A stretch of 64,000 nt of DNA from Candidatus Woesearchaeota archaeon. GTDB lineage: Archaea; Nanobdellota; Nanobdellia; Woesearchaeales; ARS49. The notes beneath the pieces were generated by a model. It did no database searches and had not been told where the DNA came from. It saw only the letters and a program-made list of their open reading frames with translations. Below, one piece after another: positions 16,998 to 22,428 of the stretch. Location of the stretch: positions 1 to 64,000 of the forward strand of contig JAHWHY010000004.1 of the NCBI GenBank assembly GCA_019323015.1, in the 5' to 3' direction. Both the position numbers and the translations under genes were made by a program. Position 1 is the first letter of the stretch. The number at the start of each line of letters is the position of its first letter.

Positions 16998-18872
16998 TCA
17001 CTGCACTGTATTTAATATTTTTGTATTTTCAGAGGCTCTTTCAAGAGACTCAACAAGACCGCCCAAGACCTGGTTATGATGCAAAGCAAGCTTCCTGTTC
17101 GCAGGCTTAAGCGCAATATGCGGTGAATTGACCACAATTTCATGGAACCTGTATATGTTTGCAAGGCTGTGCACTCTCGGCACAGCCTCTGCAACATATG
17201 TGTGACACGGTGAACATTCCAGCTCAGCAACAGCCTTAGACAGGTATTCCAGAAATTTTTCAGGAGGAACAGCCTTAATTCCAATCTCACCAAGAGGGTC
17301 AGCAAGCCTGTCATACACAGACCTGTTCATCTGAATAACAGCAATAACACCATCAAGTGCAAATGCATTATCCTGCCTGAAAGCAGACAAGTCATCATAA
17401 TTCTCAAATAAATTGCTTGCAGCATTGACTGTAGTCCCTGCCTTGGTCTCAACTGCAAAATTTTTTCTTGCAGAAGAAGCCATAGCATCTGGCTCAACAT
17501 AAGAGCCGTCCCAGCGGTAAATCCTTAAGCCGCGGCCAGTAATAGGATTAACATCACGAATCTCAGGAAAGAACTTCCTGAACCCATTCCTGAAATACGC
17601 GCCAGTGGGGTCAACAAGATTAGTGACAAGAAGAACAAGCTTTGTAGCCTTCTCTGTTATCTCTGAAAGCAATTTAGAATTCTGGAAAACAGAGCAGGAA
17701 AAATCTTTTTTACGCAGGCTAGTCAAGCGTTCAATTGTCTGGCAGGGCGTCTCGATCCTTATCCCAAGAGGGCCAATGCCTGCACGCGTAACCTGCCTGT
17801 ATAATTTCCTGTGCCCAGGATTCCTGCTTTTCTTGAGAGCAGTAGGGGCAATGTTCACACCATCATTAAAAAAATATGCTCTTAATCTTTTGCCAAGATT
17901 TTCCTCGTCAACAGAGGTGACAAACCTTGAAACAAAGCTGTACAAGTGAGGAAAATCATCATGGACACTGTTAATCATTTTCTCAACACTGTCTTTTTCA
18001 CTTCTTGCAGCAATGGTCCTCATCTCACGCAGAAGCTCTGGATATTTTTCACTGAGCTTTTCAAGAGAGAGAATAATAGAAGGGTCATGCGCGTCATACG
18101 CCTTTTTGACTTGTTCATAAGGCCATATCTCAAGCAATTTTTCATGAACCCCTGCAAGTGACTGCCTGCATCTTCCATTAGTTTCATAACCAAGCGCCTT
18201 AAGACCAGCACTGATACTGTCCTTATCAGAAACCAATTTACCAAGGTTGCGAAGCTTTTTTGCAAGAGAGTTATCCTTTGTGCAAAGTATATCCTTTTTA
18301 CGGACAACATCATTGTTAAATAATCTGTATTTGTGCAGTTTTTCAGTGATGTCTTCCCTAAGCTGGGCCTCAGTCAGGGCAGGGCGCGGGGCGCTCACTG
18401 TGGTAAAACCAAGCGCCTTAAGGCCTGAAGAAATGCTGTCTTTTCCATTAACAATTCTACCATATCTTCGGATTCTGTGTGCAAGGGTGCTGTTATTAAG
18501 GGCGATGATGTCTTTTTTGCGTGCAGGATTATCCGGAGTAATTTTACGTTTTTTTAGCTCAGAAAGAATCCTTTTTCTTAATGTCTTTTCACGCTTTGCA
18601 TGGACCTGCCTGCTTTTAAAATCTCTTGCGAGAACAAAACCAAGATCTCTTGCAGTAGAGCCAGCAGAGTACCTGCCCCTTGCAATCTTGTTTCTTAATG
18701 AGAGATGATACAACAAGGTTGAAGAAATCTTGTTAGTGTTTACAACTTCATCAGGAAACTCCTTCCGCAGCCTTGCAGCAAGCTCATTGTCAATGCACTC
18801 CAGTTCATGAGAAGAAATACCATACCCATTACTTACAGCCTGCCAAAGTAGATAACTTAAGGATTCACTCAC
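16998..18872 (-). CDS. Putative PD-(D/E)XK nuclease with three N-terminal repeats
   Basis: A 624-residue protein. Residues about 98-156 and 171-229 are clear repeats ending in KDSISSGLKALGF and KDSISAGLKALGY; a weaker third copy (about 31-79) ends in GSTARDLGF. Each has the shape helix-(R/K)KKDI-xxxxxSLAxxLRxxG-(R/K)-(I/L)V, which would suit a helical DNA-binding module. A candidate nuclease centre lies at residues 461-477: P461-D462, then E475-x-K477 in FAVETKAG, preceded by a beta-like YRWDGSYVE. The start is GTG at 18872 after GGGTGTG. GTGTCACA repeats flank its promoter. It is first in an operon with the exonuclease. Restriction, homing or repair activity are all possible; the nuclease call is from motif only. 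Confidence 0.65.
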   Translation of the reverse strand: MSESLSYLLWQAVSNGYGISSHELECIDNELAARLRKEFPDEVVNTNKISSTLLYHLSLRNKIARGRYSAGSTARDLGFVLARDFKSRQVHAKREKTLRKRILSELKKRKITPDNPARKKDIIALNNSTLAHRIRRYGRIVNGKDSISSGLKALGFTTVSAPRPALTEAQLREDITEKLHKYRLFNNDVVRKKDILCTKDNSLAKKLRNLGKLVSDKDSISAGLKALGYETNGRCRQSLAGVHEKLLEIWPYEQVKKAYDAHDPSIILSLEKLSEKYPELLREMRTIAARSEKDSVEKMINSVHDDFPHLYSFVSRFVTSVDEENLGKRLRAYFFNDGVNIAPTALKKSRNPGHRKLYRQVTRAGIGPLGIRIETPCQTIERLTSLRKKDFSCSVFQNSKLLSEITEKATKLVLLVTNLVDPTGAYFRNGFRKFFPEIRDVNPITGRGLRIYRWDGSYVEPDAMASSARKNFAVETKAGTTVNAASNLFENYDDLSAFRQDNAFALDGVIAVIQMNRSVYDRLADPLGEIGIKAVPPEKFLEYLSKAVAELECSPCHTYVAEAVPRVHSLANIYRFHEIVVNSPHIALKPANRKLALHHNQVLGGLVESLERASENTKILNTVQ

Positions 18873-18875
18873 CCT

Positions 18876-18948
18876 GTGTCACACCCATTTTTTTCCGTTC
18901 TTTTCAGAACAAAAAACAAAAGAAGTATATATTTATTTTGGTGTCACA
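18876..18948 (-). promoter_or_regulatory. Promoter of the nuclease operon flanked by GTGTCACA repeats
   Basis: The octamer GTGTCACA occurs at 18876-18883 and again at 18941-18948 in the same orientation, 65 bp apart, with a TATA-like stretch (AAATATATAC on the minus strand, near 18926-18937) between them. The first copy is three bases from the start codon. This layout suits a repressor site, perhaps autoregulation. Confidence 0.4.
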
Positions 18949-18957
18949 GAACAATAA

Positions 18958-19341
18958 TTAAACAAGAACAGCATTTAATGAGCCATTCTGGCCAGGTCTA
19001 GAAGTCACTCTTGCCTTTCCCTTGTCAGTCTCAACAATGCTTCCTTTTGTGAGGATATTACGCCTGACATAGTTCAAGTTAGCAGGAGATTCTGTAACTT
19101 TTTTCAGTTTAGCTTTCTCAAATTTCTTTGTCTTAGGATTGAATAAATTAACAGTGTTGATATTCAAAAGAATGGTTTTCTTGCTGCCGCCTCTTCCACG
19201 GAACTCTTTTTTCACGTCTTTCTCAGCAATAGTTGTATTAGTCGGCCGTCTGCCTAGCTCATATTTCTTCTTAGCCCTAGGAGCCTTGTAGCGCCCCCCT
19301 GTGGCTTTCCTTGACTGTCTTCCTCTCTGTGAAATAGCCAT
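18958..19341 (-). CDS. rps8e: 30S ribosomal protein S8e
   Basis: A 127-residue protein of the archaeal/eukaryotic S8e family, beginning MAISQRGRQSRKATGGRYK, with the basic N-terminal RNA-binding segment, the GRRPTNTTI strand and the C-terminal beta part ITKGSIVETD-like (ILTKGSIVETDKGKARVTSRPGQNG). Length and both ends fit the family. A TATA box (TTTATAAAG on the minus strand near 19362) sits about 24 nt before the start, so the leader is only a few bases long. Confidence 0.96.
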   Translation of the reverse strand: MAISQRGRQSRKATGGRYKAPRAKKKYELGRRPTNTTIAEKDVKKEFRGRGGSKKTILLNINTVNLFNPKTKKFEKAKLKKVTESPANLNYVRRNILTKGSIVETDKGKARVTSRPGQNGSLNAVLV

Positions 19342-19380
19342 AAGACCTAAAAATTGGGTGATTCTTTATAAACTTTATGG

Positions 19381-19515
19381 TGGTGAGCAGTAGGTAGTAA
19401 GTGGTAAGTAGTAGGTAGTCAATAGTTGTTGAATAAATTGCCGCAACCACTAACTACAAACCAATAACCACTGACTAAAAACCACAAACCACAAACTAAT
19501 AACTACAAACCAAAT
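19381..19515. repeat. GT-rich/AC-rich long imperfect inverted repeat
   Basis: The left half is a run of GTAGGTAGTAAGTGG phrases and the right half a run of CCACTAACTACAAACC and ACCACAAACTA phrases, so the arms can pair imperfectly over more than 50 nt. It fills the gap between the divergent promoters of rps8e and the beta-propeller gene. The right arm shares CTACAAACCACAAACTA-like words with the element at 21008. Confidence 0.55.
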
Positions 19516-19558
19516 AAATAGAGAAAAATATAAATAAGACCTTGTTATCCCTCAATTA

Positions 19559-21007
19559 ATGAAAAAAGCAGTAATTTTGTTCGTGATATTTGTGATACTT
19601 TCTATTAATGCTGCTGCCTTGAAAATCGTCAACACGCATGCAGATGGAAAAAATCCAGTGATATACGGCAGCACTGTTGCTTTTGAGACAGCGGAATCAG
19701 ATTTGGGAACAGACCTTAATAATGACGGCGACACAAATGATAAAGTAATCAGGTATTACAATGTGGATTCTGGGGACATATTCAACACAGAAATAGCAGG
19801 AAAAAACCCGACGATATTTGCGCAATACATTGCATTTGAATCCTCTGAAAAAGACCAAAATGCAGACCTAAATGCAGACAATGACACTAATGACAACATA
19901 ATATTATATTACAGCCTGCGAGATAAAAAAGTAATAAGCACAACAGCAGAGGGAAAAACACCTTCCTTATTCGGGGATTACATTGCCTTCTCAACACCTG
20001 CAGAAAAAATAAGGGGAATAGACTATAATAACGACGGGGACCAGGAGGATGAGATAATCAAGCTGTACAAAATATCAACAAAAGAACTCACAAACACAAA
20101 AGCAGCAGGAATGAACCCTGCAGTATCTGACAAGTACATCATCTTTGAGACTCTTGAAAAAGATGAGGACAAGGACCTTAACAATGATGATGATAAAAAC
20201 GACATAGTGCTACGGTATTATATAATGGAATCTGGAAAAACACTAAGCTCATTCACGCCAGGACAAAAGCCAAACATGAATGAAGAAAGCGTGGCAGTCT
20301 TCACATCATATGATAATGGAGACTCAATATATTATTATTCTGTTGCAACAGAGGAACTTAAAAACACAGAAGTAAAAGGAAACACCCCTTCAATAACAAA
20401 TAACTTAATATCCTTTATACAAGATGAAAAACTTGCAGTATACGACACTGACAAAAGCGCTTTTGCAGTGACAGACGTATATGGAGCCAACCCAACTGTT
20501 TTTGAAAACAAACTCGCGTTCTCAACAAATGAAGCACTTACAGGAGACCTGAACAATGACGGGGATTCAGCAGACTCTGTAATAAGAATAGTGATAGGAG
20601 AAGATCTTGACAATGATGGAGTCTATGATTTTGCAGACAACTGCCCTGATGAAACAAATGAAAACCAGACAGACAAAGACAGAGATGGAATAGGAGATGC
20701 TTGTGATGAAGACACAAAAAAAGCGAAAGAGGCAGAGGAAACAAAAGAGAATACAGACGAGAAAGCAGCTGAGGAAGAAGCAAAACAAACAACATTACTT
20801 TCCGAAGATAAAGAGGAGACAAAAGCAGAAAAGACAAGCGAGCCAAAACCTTTGCCAGAGCCAAAATCATTCACAATGACAAAGAAAAAAGGCCCAGGAT
20901 TTTTTACATGGTTATTGATACTACTCGCTATACTTGCAGGAGCAGGATGTGTTATCTATGCAGCAATTTTCGGGCTGGGAAAGAGAAAAAGAAAGTTTAA
21001 GTTCTAA
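19559..21007 (+). CDS. Exported Ca-binding beta-propeller protein with C-terminal anchor
   Basis: A 482-residue surface protein. A signal peptide (residues 1-19) is followed by about six TolB-like blades of the form (N/G)PxIxxxxIAFES-x-Dxxx-DLNNDGDTNDxVIxYY. The DxNxDGDxND loops look like Ca-binding motifs within the blades. A thrombospondin type-3-like Ca repeat follows (DLDNDGVYDFADNCPDETNENQ, then DKDRDGIGDACDEDT), then a Glu/Lys-rich linker and a C-terminal membrane helix (about residues 450-472) with a basic tail. The TATA box at 19529-19536 is about 27 nt before the ATG, indicating a leaderless message. Likely role: a surface adhesion or binding protein outside the cell. Confidence 0.85.
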   Translation: MKKAVILFVIFVILSINAAALKIVNTHADGKNPVIYGSTVAFETAESDLGTDLNNDGDTNDKVIRYYNVDSGDIFNTEIAGKNPTIFAQYIAFESSEKDQNADLNADNDTNDNIILYYSLRDKKVISTTAEGKTPSLFGDYIAFSTPAEKIRGIDYNNDGDQEDEIIKLYKISTKELTNTKAAGMNPAVSDKYIIFETLEKDEDKDLNNDDDKNDIVLRYYIMESGKTLSSFTPGQKPNMNEESVAVFTSYDNGDSIYYYSVATEELKNTEVKGNTPSITNNLISFIQDEKLAVYDTDKSAFAVTDVYGANPTVFENKLAFSTNEALTGDLNNDGDSADSVIRIVIGEDLDNDGVYDFADNCPDETNENQTDKDRDGIGDACDEDTKKAKEAEETKENTDEKAAEEEAKQTTLLSEDKEETKAEKTSEPKPLPEPKSFTMTKKKGPGFFTWLLILLAILAGAGCVIYAAIFGLGKRKRKFKF

Positions 21008-21092
21008 TGGGTAGTTGGTAGCGGGTGGTTGTTGGTTGCCGAATATTAAATTTCCGAATAACTACAAACCACAAACTAAAAACTAACAACCT
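21008..21092. repeat. GT-rich/AC-rich inverted repeat, third copy
   Basis: GGGTAGTTGGTAGCGGGTGG is followed after about 30 nt by CGAATAACTACAAACCACAA and ACTAACAACC. The arms are complementary in the same imperfect way as the elements at 6238 and 19381. It lies directly after the stop of the beta-propeller gene and may help end its transcript. Confidence 0.5.
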
Positions 21093-21104
21093 GCGTTTTA
21101 GAAA

Positions 21105-21119
21105 GCTTTAAATATGGAG
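21105..21119 (+). promoter_or_regulatory. Promoter of the lsm-rpl37e operon
   Basis: GAAAGCTTTAAATATGG combines the purine BRE and a TATA box. Transcription would start near 21143, leaving a leader of about 25 nt that contains the GAGGGGTG Shine-Dalgarno of the Lsm gene. Confidence 0.6.
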
Positions 21120-21168
21120 TGCTCATTTTTAAGAATAATTGTTTTAAATTTTTAGAGGGGTGCAATAA

Positions 21169-21393
21169 ATGGTTGAAGCAAGACCTTTGGATGCCTTAAA
21201 CAGGGCAAAAGACAAAAAAGTAATAGTAGACTTAAAGAATCAAAGACAGTACATTGGAATACTAAAAGCGTTTGACATTCACATAAACGTTGTTCTAGAT
21301 GACACTGAAGAAAGAATAGAGGGCGAAGTGAAAAGGAAATTAGGAACTGTCTTCATAAGAGGAGACACGATAATCCTGATATCTCCTGCATAA
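21169..21393 (+). CDS. Lsm (Sm-like) RNA-binding protein
   Basis: A 74-residue archaeal SmAP. The Sm1 motif is KKVIVDLKNQRQYIGILKAFDIHINVVLDD and the Sm2 motif is LGTVFIRGDTIILISPA, with the IRGDxI(V/I) signature of the family. Such proteins form heptameric rings that bind U-rich RNA. The ATG is preceded by GAGGGGTG at 8 nt. The L37e gene follows after 10 nt; lsm-rpl37e is a pairing seen widely in archaea. Confidence 0.95.
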   Translation: MVEARPLDALNRAKDKKVIVDLKNQRQYIGILKAFDIHINVVLDDTEERIEGEVKRKLGTVFIRGDTIILISPA

Positions 21394-21403
21394 GAACACT
21401 AAA

Positions 21404-21571
21404 ATGACAAAAGGAACACCTTCAAAAGGAAAGCAATCCAAAGGCAGATCACACATAATCTGCAGAAGGTGCGGAAAGCATTCTTATCACGTCAGCAAAA
21501 AAAAATGCGCCAGCTGCGGCTTTGGCAACAGTTCAAAGCTAAGGTCGTACAAATGGCAGAAGAAAGCATAA
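21404..21571 (+). CDS. rpl37e: 50S ribosomal protein L37e
   Basis: A 55-residue zinc-ribbon protein too short for usual ORF cut-offs. It starts MTKGTPSKGKQSKGRSHIIC, has the two Cys pairs C-x2-C (CRRC and CASC) and ends RSYKWQKKA, all as in L37e. It begins 10 nt after the Lsm stop and is surely in the same operon. Confidence 0.95.
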   Translation: MTKGTPSKGKQSKGRSHIICRRCGKHSYHVSKKKCASCGFGNSSKLRSYKWQKKA

Positions 21572-21755
21572 AGCTTTCTAATTCTTTTGTTTTTCTTTTA
21601 ATATTTCTTGATATTTTATCTTAATTAATTAACAAGCAGTAAGGGTTTCAAAGTTTTAGATTACTAGCTGGGTCCTTCGGACAGTTAGTTTTATATATGC
21701 GTGGCTTTTGCTTTCTTTTTATCGTTTGTATTGTTTTATACAAGCGATTGCATAT

Positions 21756-21825
21756 GCGGGGTTGCCGGCAAATCTGAACAAGTTCAGAAAGCCGTCATCC
21801 CCGCGTTCGCTGCGCTCACGCGGGG
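21756..21825. repeat. GC-rich nested palindrome abutting tRNA-Leu
   Basis: From 21756 to 21804, GCGGGGTTGCCGGC and GCCGTCATCCCCGC are inverted arms around a perfect inner hairpin TCTGAAC-AA-GTTCAGA. A second hairpin pairs CCCCGCG (21799-21805) with CGCGGGG (21819-21825), the latter being the 5' end of the tRNA. The 13-mer GCGGGGTTGCCGG occurs both at 21756 and at the tRNA start (21820). The GC-rich composition is foreign to the surrounding AT-rich spacer and recalls bacterial REP/MITE-like palindromes. Confidence 0.7.
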
Positions 21826-21857
21826 TTGCCGGAGTGGCCAAACGGGTCAGGCTTAGG

Positions 21858-21909
21858 CAAGTTGTTTTTCAGGTATGCTGAGTCCAGAAATGGGCGATGA
21901 CTTGAAGAC
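21858..21909 (+). other. tRNA-Leu intron 1 (anticodon loop, position 37/38)
   Basis: The 52-nt insert begins CAAGT and ends ACTTGAAGAC; CAAGT/ACTTG can pair to form the helix expected in a bulge-helix-bulge splice site. This is the canonical archaeal intron position. Confidence 0.75.
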
Positions 21910-21940
21910 ACCTGATGGCTTAGTGCCTACGCAGGTTCGA

Positions 21941-22035
21941 ATGTGAGGGACTGCACCCTACACGTACTGGCGTACGGTCAGGTGCTCCTGGCGGAGACCT
22001 GACGGGACATGTGATCATGTGATCTCTCATCGAAA
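21941..22035 (+). other. tRNA-Leu intron 2 (T-loop, non-canonical)
   Basis: About 95 nt lie between TTCGA and GTCCTGC. The ends ATGTGAG and CTCTCATCGAA can pair (TGAG with CTCA), and the interior contains further hairpins such as GTAC/GTAC and CAGGTGCTCC/GGAGACCTG. Only its removal gives a standard 7-nt T-loop. Confidence 0.7.
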
Positions 22036-22229
22036 GTCCTGCACCCCGCATCATTTTTACTTGATTTATAAAGAAAAGAGGGGGTATTTATAAAGCAAAA
22101 ATGAATTTTAGCGGTTTTTGTGCATTAGATTTTATCATCATTTCTGAGTGGCAACAGCCCAAACACCATAATTTTAAGGGCTTGAAGGGTGCTTGGGAGG
22201 CAAACCTGTCGCAATTATCCCGACTTTTA

Positions 22230-22428
22230 GAAAAGTTTATAAATAAAACTTTATCCTTTCAACAAATATGGCTAGTAATGATACTCTCTTGCTAGCCAAG
22301 AAAAAGAGGACACATAGCGAGGTTTATGTGTTCTGATATCGTGTGGAGACAAAATTGTTTTTACACAAAAACGCAAGATCTTTACATGGCGTAAAGATAG
22401 CCAAAAAAAACACGGAGGTGTTTGAATA
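22230..22428 (+). promoter_or_regulatory. Promoter and structured leader of the S-layer gene
   Basis: A BRE/TATA (AAAAGTTTATAAATAA, near 22230-22245) predicts transcription start around 22265, so the leader is about 165 nt, long for this genome. It holds three stem-loops in series: TGGCTAG/CTAGCCA (22269-22298), GACACATA/TATGTGTT (22309-22332) and ATCTTTAC/GTAAAGAT (22378-22398). A strong GGAGGTG (22414-22420) stands 8 nt before the ATG. Such a leader could stabilise an abundant message. The rest of the gap from 22051 holds a short unconvincing ORF and nothing else I can identify. Confidence 0.65.

Larger units (their letters stand above)
21820..22050 (+). tRNA. tRNA-Leu (anticodon UAG) with two introns
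   Basis: A type II tRNA assembled by hand. The acceptor stem is GCGGGGT with ACCCCGC at 22043-22049, and the discriminator A73 at 22050 agrees with leucine. The D-stem is CCG/CGG, the anticodon stem TCAGG/CCTGA, the loop after splicing CTTAGGA with anticodon TAG at 21854-21856. The variable arm has stem GGC/GCC, and the T-stem is GCAGG/CCTGC. An intron of about 52 nt follows position 37 (21858-21909). A second of about 95 nt interrupts the T-loop (21941-22035), after whose removal the loop reads TTCGAGT. Mature length is about 84 nt; CCA is not encoded. Exact splice points can shift by a few bases. Confidence 0.85.

Noticed and set aside
19381..19515. Repeated GT/AC words that could be taken for a CRISPR array
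   Set aside because: Repeat units vary in length and sequence, there are no regular spacers, and no cas gene is in the window.
21756..21825. Treating the GC-rich palindrome as an integrase attachment site
   Set aside because: It is at the 5' end of the tRNA instead of the usual 3' part, and there is no integrase gene or second att-like copy beyond the 13-nt duplication.
22101..22295. A 64-codon open frame between tRNA-Leu and the S-layer gene
   Set aside because: It overlaps the S-layer promoter and the first leader hairpin, has no Shine-Dalgarno, and its composition is not protein-like.
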